A stretch of 64,000 bases of DNA from Bacteroidia bacterium. Its GTDB lineage: Bacteria; Bacteroidota; Bacteroidia; Chitinophagales; UBA2359. Position 1 is the first letter of the stretch. Every line of letters starts with the position of its first letter. The stretch lies in the NCBI GenBank assembly GCA_030427245.1, contig JAUHXA010000001.1, forward strand, positions 1 through 64,000, in the 5' to 3' direction. Below the pieces are notes generated by a model. It had not been told where the DNA came from and did no database searches. It saw nothing but the letters and a program-made list of their open reading frames with translations. Shown here in pieces: positions 1 to 8,674 of this stretch. Position numbers and translations under genes: made by a program.

Positions 1-223
<223 letters not shown>

Positions 224-244
224 TTAATCGCCAAACTCTAATTA

Positions 245-468
245 GTGCCTGAACGGAAAGAGATAATTGTCTGTCTATCAAAACATAACTAATGGTTAAA
301 ACAAACGAACTTTTTCCTTCAATTTTTATATTCTTATAGCAACTTGATGTTAATTTATTAGGAATTTATTGAAGGTATTGATATATGGGGAAACTTTAAA
401 AAGTTCGTCTGTTTAAGTGTTTAGTTATGTTTTAACACTCAATTAGTTAAGAGTTTCCGTTCAAGCAC
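245..468. mobile_element. MITE-like foldback element, copy 1 (224 bp, 6-bp target duplication)
   Basis: The element begins GTGCCTGAACGGAAA and ends TTTCCGTTCAAGCAC, an inverted repeat with one mismatch. It is flanked by TAATTA on both sides (239-244 and 469-474), the expected target duplication. The arms continue inward as an imperfect palindrome: AAAACATAACTAA (280-292) pairs with TTAGTTATGTTTT (421-433), and ACGAACTTTTT (305-315) with AAAAAGTTCGT (398-408). It has no coding capacity. A second copy lies at 61144-61366. The right duplication contains the TAA stop codon of the YbaB gene. A transposase that could move it is not in the window. Confidence 0.85.
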
Positions 469-471
469 TAA

Positions 472-828
472 TTACTTAATATCTTCATTGTCCTCATCTT
501 CTTCCTCCTCATAATCATCTGCTCCACCTCCGCCTAATAATTCTCCAATATCGAAATTGGGAGGTAAGAAACTTCCTGCCATTTTTTCCATTTCTGTTTG
601 AGAATGATGGTCGGCTACTTTCATCGCTCGATTGACCGCTACTACAATCAAATCTTCTAATTCTTCTAAATCATCTGTATTGACCAAAGAGGGGTCAATA
701 GTGATGTTGTAAAGTTTTTTGCTGGCAGTTGCTTCTACCTTTACCAAGCCATCACCTGCTTCCGCCTCGACAATTATCTTATCCAGATTTTTTTGAAGGT
801 CGCCTAACATTCCGAGTCCGTTGAACAT
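472..828 (-). CDS. YbaB/EbfC family nucleoid-associated protein
   Basis: 118 residues, a usual length for this family of small dimeric DNA-binding proteins that coat or bend DNA. Recognisable are the GDGLVKVEA segment, the ITIDPSLV motif and the LEDLIVVAVNRAMKVA helix. The family's LPPG-like end is seen as FLPPNFD, followed here by a Gly-rich turn and a strongly acidic tail (about 15 Asp/Glu), longer than in E. coli YbaB. In many bacteria the gene neighbours recR/dnaX; that context is absent here. Its TAA stop lies inside the 6-bp target duplication of the adjacent MITE, so the element landed exactly at the gene's end. Confidence 0.9.
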   Translation of the reverse strand: MFNGLGMLGDLQKNLDKIIVEAEAGDGLVKVEATASKKLYNITIDPSLVNTDDLEELEDLIVVAVNRAMKVADHHSQTEMEKMAGSFLPPNFDIGELLGGGGADDYEEEEDEDNEDIK

Positions 829-903
829 TTTTTTTACAAATTTTAAATTTTAAAAAATATTTGAAAACCTACTTTTCTTCCCCAATTCATGACATCTCTC
901 ATT

Positions 904-1290
904 CTATGAATCATAAAAAAAGAAAGCATCTTCAATGTGCTTCAAAACTGTATTTTGAGGTGTAATATTGATGGCCACAATGTCAAAACGCATTTCTCCA
1001 TTTAGGTCATTTTCATACATGTATGCCTCTGCTGCTTTTGCCAATCGTTTTTGTTGAGCTGTACTCACAAAATCCTCTGGATAGCCATAATAAGTACTGC
1101 TTCTGGTTTTTACTTCCACAAATACGGTTGTTTCCAAATCTTTGTCTCTACAATCTTTGCAGATAATATCTACCTCACAACGACTATAACGCCAGCTTGT
1201 TTCTAATATTTCAAAACCTTTTTTGAGCAAATATTTTACAGCCATCTGCTCACCTCGTTTGCCTAAATCGTGTTTGTGGGACATGTTCAC
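904..1290 (-). CDS. YraN family (UPF0102) putative endonuclease
   Basis: 128 residues, standard for the family. The HDLGKRGEQMAVKYLLKKG opening, the EVDIICKD segment and the FVEVKTRSS strand give the E...D...ExK pattern of the Holliday-junction-resolvase-like PD-(D/E)XK fold. The biological role of YraN is not established. Two Met codons two residues apart could both be the start (MNMSHK or MSHK). It lies 75 bp upstream of the YbaB gene on the same strand and about 50 bp after pyk, so the three may be partly co-transcribed. Confidence 0.9.
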   Translation of the reverse strand: MNMSHKHDLGKRGEQMAVKYLLKKGFEILETSWRYSRCEVDIICKDCRDKDLETTVFVEVKTRSSTYYGYPEDFVSTAQQKRLAKAAEAYMYENDLNGEMRFDIVAINITPQNTVLKHIEDAFFFYDS

Positions 1291-1341
1291 TGTGTTTAGG
1301 TTGTGTATTCAAGTCTTTGTGCTGGTAATTGGTTTGGGGTT

Positions 1342-2769
1342 TTACTCAACCTTCCCTAATTTCACCATATTGGTTTTTCCTCTCAGATTCAAGGGCATGC
1401 TGCCAGTATTAACCACAACATCTCCTCGCTTCACATAACCTTTTTCTTTCAACCTGTTATGCACTTCCAACATACCGTCATCTGTATTTTTGAAAGGGGG
1501 AGCAAAAAAGGCACGAATTCCCCAAACCAAACTTAGGGTGTTGATCAGGTTTTGATTGTCTGTAAAGGCGTAAATATTGGCTTTGGGGCGAAAGCTGGAT
1601 AACAAAAAAGCAGTGTATCCAGAATGGGTCAAGCCAATAATCGCTTTTGCTCCTACTTGCTTTGCGATGTCACAAGCATTGTAGCACATGACATCCGAAA
1701 AATGAAACTTTGATTTTTTACGAAGCAAATTTGCTTTGTTGTAAATAGTATCCTGTTTTTCAACCTCTTCAATTATTTTAGTAAATACTTGAATGGCTTT
1801 TACAGGGTAATCACCTGCCGCCGTTTCTCCACTTAACATAATCGCATCTGCTCCGTCAAAAATGGCATTGGCTGCATCTGCAGTTTCTGCTCTTGTAGGT
1901 GCAGGGCTGCTGATCATGCTTTCCAATATCTGAGTGGCAATAATAACAGGTTTTGCAGCTTCATTACATTTTTTTACAATAAGTTTTTGAGCTATCGGAA
2001 CCTGCTCTAATGGAATTTCTACCCCCAAATCTCCCCGAGCCACCATTACGGCATCAGATACTTCGATAATTCTATCAATGTTTTGGAGGGCTTGAGGTTT
2101 TTCTATTTTTGAAATAATTTTTGCAGGATGCTTCCCAAATTTGATGATCCCTCGTAGTTGGGTGATTTCTTCCGCAGTTCTGACAAAGGATAGGGCAATC
2201 CAATTGACAGGCTGGGTCAAAATAAATTCAAGATCACGAATGTCTTTTGGAGTGATGGAAGGAATACTGATGTTGGTGTCAGGCAGATTGACTCCTTTTC
2301 GAGGTTTTACAGAACCTCCGTATATGACCTTAGCTGTGACTTTGTCCTCTCCGTTGGTATTCAAAACCACTAATTCGAGTTTTCCATCATCCATCAAAAT
2401 TCTATCACCAGGCTTAACATCTCGCGCAAAATCTTCATAAGTCAAATACAATTCCTCACTGGTACAAATCATTTCTTGTGTAGTAAATGTGATTGTTTGA
2501 CCTCGTACGATAAATACTTCTCCATTTTCTACTTGGCCCAGTCTAATTTTAGGCCCTTGTAGGTCTGCCAAAATTCCCACATGAGTATTCATCTCTGTAT
2601 TAATCTCATGAATCAGGCGAATTACTTCAGCATGTCCTTCATGTGTACCATGAGAAAAATTCAAACGAAATACATCAACTCCTGCTTTTACTAAATCTAT
2701 CAATGTCTCCTTATTATTAGAGGCAGGGCCTATAGTAGCGACAATCTTAGTCCTATTAAATTTTAGCAT
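1342..2769 (-). CDS. pyk: Pyruvate kinase
   Basis: 475 residues, the normal bacterial length. It transfers phosphate from phosphoenolpyruvate to ADP in the last step of glycolysis. The start TKIVATIGPAS, the RLNFSHG motif, the active-site signature ISKIEKPQAL with the catalytic Lys, the VARGDLGVE segment and the ATQILESM motif are all present, as is the C-terminal allosteric domain. It is transcribed away from acpP, with a 179-bp shared upstream region holding promoter candidates for both. Confidence 0.97.
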   Translation of the reverse strand: MLKFNRTKIVATIGPASNNKETLIDLVKAGVDVFRLNFSHGTHEGHAEVIRLIHEINTEMNTHVGILADLQGPKIRLGQVENGEVFIVRGQTITFTTQEMICTSEELYLTYEDFARDVKPGDRILMDDGKLELVVLNTNGEDKVTAKVIYGGSVKPRKGVNLPDTNISIPSITPKDIRDLEFILTQPVNWIALSFVRTAEEITQLRGIIKFGKHPAKIISKIEKPQALQNIDRIIEVSDAVMVARGDLGVEIPLEQVPIAQKLIVKKCNEAAKPVIIATQILESMISSPAPTRAETADAANAIFDGADAIMLSGETAAGDYPVKAIQVFTKIIEEVEKQDTIYNKANLLRKKSKFHFSDVMCYNACDIAKQVGAKAIIGLTHSGYTAFLLSSFRPKANIYAFTDNQNLINTLSLVWGIRAFFAPPFKNTDDGMLEVHNRLKEKGYVKRGDVVVNTGSMPLNLRGKTNMVKLGKVE

Positions 2770-2812
2770 ACAATTTAAGATATCAAATGTGAGATTATAA
2801 TTGAAATGGCTG

Positions 2813-2845
2813 CAAATTTAGTGCAAAAAGACTATATTCATACAA
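2813..2845 (-). promoter_or_regulatory. pyk: Candidate Bacteroidota promoter for pyk
   Basis: On the minus strand TAAATTTG (2820-2813) fits the phylum -7 consensus TAnnTTTG. A TTG lies 22 bases upstream (2845-2843), at an acceptable spacing. The start codon is about 44 bases downstream. Confidence 0.5.
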
Positions 2846-2892
2846 GGAGAGATAAGTAAATAGGGAATTAATACTTTTTTAAAGAAAATTTC

Positions 2893-2900
2893 TACCTTTG
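2893..2900 (+). promoter_or_regulatory. acpP: Candidate -7 element for acpP
   Basis: TACCTTTG matches the TAnnTTTG -7 consensus and lies 48 bases before the acpP start. No clear TTTG -33 box is seen at the usual distance, only a T-rich stretch at 2874-2880, so only half of the promoter is supported. Confidence 0.45.
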
Positions 2901-2948
2901 CAACCATAAAATAATAATAAGTTTTTCACATAAAAAAAAAGTTGAGTT

Positions 2949-3182
2949 ATGTCTGAAATTCAATCAAAAGTAAGAGATATTATTGTTGAAAAGTTGGGAG
3001 TAGAACCAACTGAAGTTTTACTTGAATCAAATTTCGTCAGTGATTTAGGGGCAGATTCTTTAGATACCGTAGAATTAATAATGGAGTTTGAAAAAGATTT
3101 TAACATCTCTATTCCTGATGAAGATGCAGAAAAAATTACGACTGTAGGAGAAGCCGTTTCTTATTTGGAAAGCAAGAAATAA
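2949..3182 (+). CDS. acpP: Acyl carrier protein
   Basis: 77 residues. It carries growing fatty-acyl chains on a phosphopantetheine arm attached to Ser37 in the [10 protein letters not shown] motif. The acidic helix II (MEFEKDF) and the IPDEDAEKI segment, which contact partner enzymes, are typical. It is followed after 117 bp by fabF, the usual partner, but a strong hairpin terminator lies between the two, which would allow the much higher expression ACP generally needs. Confidence 0.97.
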   Translation: MSEIQSKVRDIIVEKLGVEPTEVLLESNFVSDLGADSLDTVELIMEFEKDFNISIPDEDAEKITTVGEAVSYLESKK

Positions 3183-3223
3183 AGCTGTTACGGTAGTGTA
3201 AGTTAGTTTTTTTAACTAATATA

Positions 3224-3267
3224 GAGGCTGTCCCAAGGTGAGTTTTCAATTGAGACAGCCTCCTTTT
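3224..3267 (+). terminator. Intrinsic terminator between acpP and fabF
   Basis: GAGGCTGTC (3224-3232) pairs with GACAGCCTC (3254-3262); the stem can be extended inward by CAA/TTG across one mismatch. CTTTTATT follows. A smaller AT hairpin (TTAGTT / AACTAA around 3203-3218) lies just before it. Confidence 0.75.
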
Positions 3268-3299
3268 ATTCATCTCGAAAAGATATAAAACATCATATC

Positions 3300-4553
3300 A
3301 TGCAATTAAAACGAGTTGTAGTTACAGGTATTGGAGCCTTAACACCAATAGGAAATACTGCTGAAGCTTATTGGCAAGGCCTTATTAATGGCGTTAGTGG
3401 TAGCGATTTTATCACTCGTTTTGACACAACAAATTTTAAAACAAAATTTGCTTGTGAAGTAAAAGGCTTTGACATTCAAGATTACATGGATCGTAGAGAA
3501 GCTCGACGAGTAGATGTCTTTACACAATATGCCCTAGTTGCTTCTGACGAAGCCGTAGCAGATGCTCACTTGAATGATGACGGAATAGACAAAGATCGTG
3601 TAGGAGTCATTTGGTGCTCTGGAGTAGGCGGGATGTTTACTTTTCAGGAGGAAATAAGGGACTATGCGAATAGAGGAGGTAACAATCCTCGATTTAGTCC
3701 ATTTTTTATTCCGAAAATGATTTTGGACATTGCAGCAGGACATATATCTATGAGACATGGATACAGAGGGCCTAATTTTGCAGTAGTTTCTGCTTGTGCT
3801 TCTTCTACAAATGGACTCATTAGTGCTTATGATTGTATCCGTTTGGGTAAAGCAGATGCTATAGTTGTAGGCGGGTCTGAAGCTGGTGTGACAGAAGCTG
3901 GTATTGGTGGATTCAATGCCATGAAAGCGCTCTCTCAAAGAAATGATGACCCCAAAACGGCTTCACGTCCTTTTGACTTGGATAGAGATGGCTTTGTACT
4001 AGGAGAAGGAGGAGCGGCAATCATTTTGGAAGAATATGAGCACGCTAAAAATCGTGGGGCAAAAATCTATGCAGAGGTAGCAGGTAGTGGAATGTCTGCG
4101 GACGCACACCACATCACAGCTCCTCACCCAGAAGGGTTAGGTGCCAGAAATGTGATGAAGAATGCTCTAGAGGATGCGAATATGGACTTAGGTGATATTG
4201 ACTATATCAATGTGCATGGTACTTCTACTCCTCTTGGCGATGTTAGTGAGGCTAAAGCAATACAAGAATTATTTGGCGAACACGCTTATAATCTAAATAT
4301 CAGTTCGACCAAATCTATGACAGGACATCTACTAGGAGCAGCAGGGGCAGCAGAAGCATTGGCTTCTATTTTAGCTGTCTATCATGATAAGGTGCCTCCT
4401 ACTATCAATCACTTTACAGATGATCCTTCTTTTGATCCAAAATTGAATTTTACGTTCAACAAAGCACAACAGCGTACTGTTAGGGCTTCATTGAGTAATA
4501 CATTTGGTTTTGGAGGGCACAATGCTTCTATTATCTTCAAAAAAATGATGTAA
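3300..4553 (+). CDS. fabF: 3-oxoacyl-[acyl-carrier-protein] synthase II
   Basis: 417 residues, typical of FabF. It condenses malonyl-ACP with acyl-ACP in fatty-acid elongation. The catalytic triad is visible: Cys166 in VVSACASSTNG, His306 in NVHGTSTPLGD and His343 with Lys338 in KSMTGHLLGAAGA. The C-terminal NTFGFGGHNAS glycine loop is present. It sits between acpP and rnc, an arrangement common in this phylum and elsewhere. No clear promoter was seen in the 117-bp gap, so it may depend on read-through from acpP. Confidence 0.97.
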   Translation: MQLKRVVVTGIGALTPIGNTAEAYWQGLINGVSGSDFITRFDTTNFKTKFACEVKGFDIQDYMDRREARRVDVFTQYALVASDEAVADAHLNDDGIDKDRVGVIWCSGVGGMFTFQEEIRDYANRGGNNPRFSPFFIPKMILDIAAGHISMRHGYRGPNFAVVSACASSTNGLISAYDCIRLGKADAIVVGGSEAGVTEAGIGGFNAMKALSQRNDDPKTASRPFDLDRDGFVLGEGGAAIILEEYEHAKNRGAKIYAEVAGSGMSADAHHITAPHPEGLGARNVMKNALEDANMDLGDIDYINVHGTSTPLGDVSEAKAIQELFGEHAYNLNISSTKSMTGHLLGAAGAAEALASILAVYHDKVPPTINHFTDDPSFDPKLNFTFNKAQQRTVRASLSNTFGFGGHNASIIFKKMM

Positions 4554-4565
4554 GCAAATTGGCGT

Positions 4566-4593
4566 AAAGACACATTTTAGTTTTGTCTTTTTC
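4566..4593 (+). terminator. Weak hairpin after fabF
   Basis: AAAGACA (4566-4572) and TGTCTTT (4584-4590) form a 7-bp stem followed by a few T. It is short, so termination may be partial. Confidence 0.4.
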
Positions 4594-4752
4594 AAAAAGA
4601 TGATATATTACTTCCCACTCAAATCAACCACAATAATACAATAAGGCACGGCAACACAAGAAAGGAAAAGAGGTAATAAATACTTTGTCAATAAGGTGAA
4701 ATATTTTTATTGATAAAGTGCTATTTTTCAGTATCAAACGAGCGAAAGGTTT

Positions 4753-5481
4753 GTGAAAAAAATCAGAAAATTTTTTAATTTGTACGTGTCCCCTCATCGG
4801 AAGTTAACCCATCAGCTTCGGGGTTTACTGGGATTTACACCCGCCAATTTATCGGTTTTTCGTTTAGCATTTAAACATAGTTCTCGGTCCTCTGATGCTT
4901 ATACAAGCAATGAACGACTGGAATATTTGGGGGATGCTATATTAGACTCCGTCATTTCGGATTATCTGTTTAAAAAATATCCTAAGAGAGGAGAAGGTTT
5001 TTTGACTGAGATGCGTTCTAAGATTGTAAATCGGCAACGTCTGGGAGAAATTGGAGATAAACTTGCTCTCCAAGATTTTTTGGATTATGATAAAGGATAT
5101 GTCAGGGTGAATGGCACTATCTTGGGAAATGCCTTGGAAGCTCTTATCGGAGCTATTTATCTGGATGCGGGTTATCAAAAGACCAAGCAGTTTGTCTTCA
5201 AAAAAATACTATCTCCCTTTATCAATCTAGATACACTTCAAAACGCCGACATCAATTATAAAAGCCGTCTGTTTGAATGGGCGCAGAAGTATGATTATGA
5301 GTTGGAGTTTAAGGTTCTTGAAGAAAAAAAGAAAGGCAACATTCGAATATTTGTAGTAGGAGCTTATGTAGAAGGAGCAATGCAAGGTGTCGGTGAGGGG
5401 CGAAATAAAAAATCAGCACAAAAGCAAGCTGCAAGAGTCGTTTATGATAAGAAAAATGTGGGTGAAGATCTTGCCAAATAA
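4753..5481 (+). CDS. rnc: Ribonuclease III
   Basis: 242 residues. It cuts double-stranded RNA during rRNA and mRNA processing. The signature NERLEYLGDAILD carries the metal-binding acidic residues, and the second acidic cluster is in GNALEALIGAIYLDAG. A double-stranded-RNA-binding domain fills roughly residues 165-235, ending in the KKSAQKQAAR helix. The start used is GTG at 4753; no better ATG is in frame nearby. It follows fabF by 199 bp and ends at a strong terminator. Confidence 0.95.
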   Translation: MKKIRKFFNLYVSPHRKLTHQLRGLLGFTPANLSVFRLAFKHSSRSSDAYTSNERLEYLGDAILDSVISDYLFKKYPKRGEGFLTEMRSKIVNRQRLGEIGDKLALQDFLDYDKGYVRVNGTILGNALEALIGAIYLDAGYQKTKQFVFKKILSPFINLDTLQNADINYKSRLFEWAQKYDYELEFKVLEEKKKGNIRIFVVGAYVEGAMQGVGEGRNKKSAQKQAARVVYDKKNVGEDLAK

Positions 5482-5524
5482 AAAACAGCTATCATTGATT
5501 GTAAATAATAATGACAGCTGTTTT
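5482..5524 (+). terminator. Intrinsic terminator after rnc
   Basis: AAAACAGCTATCATT (5482-5496) pairs with AATGACAGCTGTTTT (5510-5524) with one mismatch, a 15-bp stem with A and T tracts on its two sides. It can work in both directions. Confidence 0.8.
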
Positions 5525-6040
5525 AACCTCAAAATTTGTATAAATTCACGACGCTCTCCTTTTCATGTAGTAGTTTCTCCTCTAATTCACTATGCGCTTA
5601 TTCACTTTACCTTCCAATTGTTTTGGATGTAGATGCTTGGAAATTAATCCTATCATCTTAAATGTTTTTTCCATGCCTTTTCAGTTTTCATGGGAATAGT
5701 TTTAGTATGTCTTACGGTTCTCCTAAGTTTCAATTAATATGCCATAATGGTAACTTTTTTAAAAAAAAATCGTTTCGCAGATAAGCTAGCATAGAGGCAT
5801 ATACTTTTCCAATATAAATAGTGTTTTTTAACATTTTTTAAGAGTTGGTTTAATAGCCTTCAACACTCATTTGTCCTCATTCTCCTCCAACTAGCTTAGC
5901 CTAGTTGCTACTAAAACTCTATTAACGGCTTAATTTGGATAAATAGCAGTTCAATTTTTTCCTAAAAAATAAAACCCCACAAAAAATGGTCTCTTTACAC
6001 ATTTAATGATATATTTACTTCAATAACATGAAGAAGTAAT
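5525..6040. other. Long non-coding gap between rnc and the YfhO-like gene
   Basis: About 515 bp of AT-rich DNA. I see no convincing gene, tRNA, repeat or clear TTTG/TAnnTTTG promoter. Short open frames here lack family resemblance. It marks the border between housekeeping genes and the surface-glycan region. Confidence 0.5.
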
Positions 6041-8524
6041 ATGCGATCTAAACGCTCAAAAAAAATCGGCAAACGCAAAACTCCACAAACTCGACTTAAA
6101 AAACCTCTGGGTATCAGTGTTGAACAATTTTTAAAGTCTCCCAATAAACGAAGGAAGTTTTTATTAGCAGTTTTGCTTAGTTTAATCGTCCTTACATTTT
6201 GGCGATACCTAAGCTTCGAATACTTATACCTTTTCAGAGACATAGGGACTGATAGTGTAACGATTTTTTACCCCAACTTTCTATTTTCCTCTTACCATCT
6301 ACGAACAGAAGGGATTCCTTTATGGTCTTTCTGTAAGGGCTTGGGGCAGGGAGTGTATAGTTCAGAGATTTTTGTCAATCCTTTCAAATGGATATTATAT
6401 GCCTTAGGCAATGACAAATTGGCTTATGGGATTGCCTATGTTGAAGCCTTGAAGATTTTGGTTATAGGGGTGTTGTATTTTGTATATGCACGAATAGTAG
6501 GCTTTACTCGGTTTACTTGTTTGATAGGATGCCTATTCATGGCTTTTTCGGGCTATGCTATCTTGGGCAGTGCTTGGTATGGCCATTCAAAGTTTGTGTT
6601 GGATGGTTTGGTTGTTTTGTTGGCATTCGAACTCCTATTCAAAAAGAACAAATGGTGGCTTTTTCCTCTTTCCATATTATTGTTAATTGGCACAAGGCTG
6701 TATTTTGTGAGTGTCTTTCTACTCATATACAGTTTGTTCCGTTTTATTGATAGTAAAGGTTGGAGGCCTAAAGCTCTTGTAGAATTTTACTTAAAAATGG
6801 GCATTTTAGGATTTATAGGAATCGTTCTTACTGCCCCTTTCTTAGGTTCTACGATTTACAAATTTTTATACAGCCCAAGGGTAGCTGGAGATGTGTCCTA
6901 TGTTGATAAGCTATCTAATAGGTCTATTTTTTCTTTAGAAGCCCCATTGCATTATGTAACAGTGGTCATGCGTTTTTTTAGTAACAACCTATTGGGGGGC
7001 GGAAGTGACTATCATGGTTGGAAAAACTATTTGGAAGCCCCAGAATTCTATTGTGGGCTGTTAACACTACTACTTATTCCTCAGCTTTTTACTTTATTGA
7101 ATCAAAGACGGAAAATTGTCTATGCCTGTTTCTTAGCATTTTGGGCTTGGATCATTCTATTTCCTTACTTTCGATATGCTTTTTATTTATTTGTTGGAGA
7201 TTACTACAAAAACGCACTATCCTTATTTATTCCTTTTTCTCTTTTATTTGTGGGAATGATGGGACTAAACCTAATACATCGAGGAGGAAAAGTTCATGTC
7301 AAAGTGCTTTTTGCTACACTTGCCATTTTATTACTATTGTTGCATTTTCCTTACGATGTAGCAAAAGGAATTATCAATACCAAACTGCAATTAGTTATCA
7401 CTCTATTATTGATTACTCACACCGCTATATTGTATTTGTGGCAATCTCGTAAATCCTATAGGTATAGATTGCAGTGGATATTGCTACTAACGGTTTGTTT
7501 TGAAGTTGTTTACCTATCGAGTGTCACTATGAATGATAGAATTGCATTTTCTGTCAAAGAATTCAATAAGCGTACTTTATACAACGACTATACTAAAGAT
7601 GCCATAGATTACATAAAATCAATAGATGACGGTTTTTATCGAATTGACAAAACATACAGTTGTTTTACCAAAAATGAAGCCTCAGCCAACAATATTGTGA
7701 TTGGTAGCCCGAATGATTCTAAAGCTCTAAATTATTATGGAACATCGTCTTATGATTCACACAACCATAGATACTATGTTCGTTTTTTACAGGAATCAGA
7801 ACTCATTGAAAAAGGAGATGAAATAGCGAGTCGGTGGATAGTAGGACTTGTCGCCCATCCATTATTAGAATCATTAGTGGGTGTAAAATACCTGCTCACC
7901 AAGCCAGAATCGGATGATTTTGTAGATCGTTTTGTTTTTGAAGAAATACATGAAATTGAAGGCATTAAAATTTATCAGAATAAATATAGCCTACCAATGG
8001 GCGTAGCTTATGACCGTTTTGTACCTTTTTCAGAGTTTCAAAAGTTGGAAAATAAAACTCAGAAAGAATTAACATTTCTTCAAGCAGTCGTTTTGGAAGA
8101 TGAAGATATTGCCAAATTTTCAGCATTGAAACAAAAAAGCCTTGAAGATATCAATCAGGCATATGAAGTAAACTTATTAATTGATGAACTTAGGAGTAGT
8201 AGTTTACAAATGTCTTATCACAACAACAATCGAATTGAAGGTGCTGTCAATCTTTTGCAGCCTAAAATGATGTTTTTTTCTATCCCTTACGATATTGGTT
8301 GGTCTGCAAAAGTAAACGGTCAAACAGCCAATCTGGAATTGGTCAATACAGGATTCATGGGCTTGATGCTACCGTCTGGAAACCACACAATTGAATTGAG
8401 CTACATACCCCCTTATTTCTATGAAGGTTGGATAGTCTTTTTCTTTGGAGTAATTCTGTACCTTTATTTGGTATGGCGGACTTATGGGCGAAAAATAAAA
8501 CATCATTTCAATGGAATTAATTGA
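6041..8524 (+). CDS. YfhO-family multi-spanning membrane protein (glycosyltransferase-like)
   Basis: 827 residues: a basic cytoplasmic start, about a dozen hydrophobic segments over residues 40-490, a large extracytoplasmic C-terminal region and one last membrane segment. The first loop motif FRDIGTDS, the GYAILGSAWYGHS segment and the C-terminal PYDIGWSAKVNG / LPSGNHTIELSY pattern are those of YfhO, a GT-C-like family linked in Gram-positives to glycosylation of lipoteichoic acid. In Bacteroidota its substrate is unknown; a lipid-linked sugar donor is likely. It is followed 150 bp later by a GT4 gene on the same strand, which supports a role in surface glycans. Confidence 0.85.
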   Translation: MRSKRSKKIGKRKTPQTRLKKPLGISVEQFLKSPNKRRKFLLAVLLSLIVLTFWRYLSFEYLYLFRDIGTDSVTIFYPNFLFSSYHLRTEGIPLWSFCKGLGQGVYSSEIFVNPFKWILYALGNDKLAYGIAYVEALKILVIGVLYFVYARIVGFTRFTCLIGCLFMAFSGYAILGSAWYGHSKFVLDGLVVLLAFELLFKKNKWWLFPLSILLLIGTRLYFVSVFLLIYSLFRFIDSKGWRPKALVEFYLKMGILGFIGIVLTAPFLGSTIYKFLYSPRVAGDVSYVDKLSNRSIFSLEAPLHYVTVVMRFFSNNLLGGGSDYHGWKNYLEAPEFYCGLLTLLLIPQLFTLLNQRRKIVYACFLAFWAWIILFPYFRYAFYLFVGDYYKNALSLFIPFSLLFVGMMGLNLIHRGGKVHVKVLFATLAILLLLLHFPYDVAKGIINTKLQLVITLLLITHTAILYLWQSRKSYRYRLQWILLLTVCFEVVYLSSVTMNDRIAFSVKEFNKRTLYNDYTKDAIDYIKSIDDGFYRIDKTYSCFTKNEASANNIVIGSPNDSKALNYYGTSSYDSHNHRYYVRFLQESELIEKGDEIASRWIVGLVAHPLLESLVGVKYLLTKPESDDFVDRFVFEEIHEIEGIKIYQNKYSLPMGVAYDRFVPFSEFQKLENKTQKELTFLQAVVLEDEDIAKFSALKQKSLEDINQAYEVNLLIDELRSSSLQMSYHNNNRIEGAVNLLQPKMMFFSIPYDIGWSAKVNGQTANLELVNTGFMGLMLPSGNHTIELSYIPPYFYEGWIVFFFGVILYLYLVWRTYGRKIKHHFNGIN

Positions 8525-8674
8525 CGATTTTAGAACTTTCGGAGACAACATTAAGTATGCTTTTTGAAGCAATTCATCCTACCTAAGGAAACTAAGTAAG
8601 GAGAGGGTGAATTCTGAAGCATGTCCAATCAAAGCTGAAAAACTGTATTTTTATTCATCATTATCCGATAGTCA

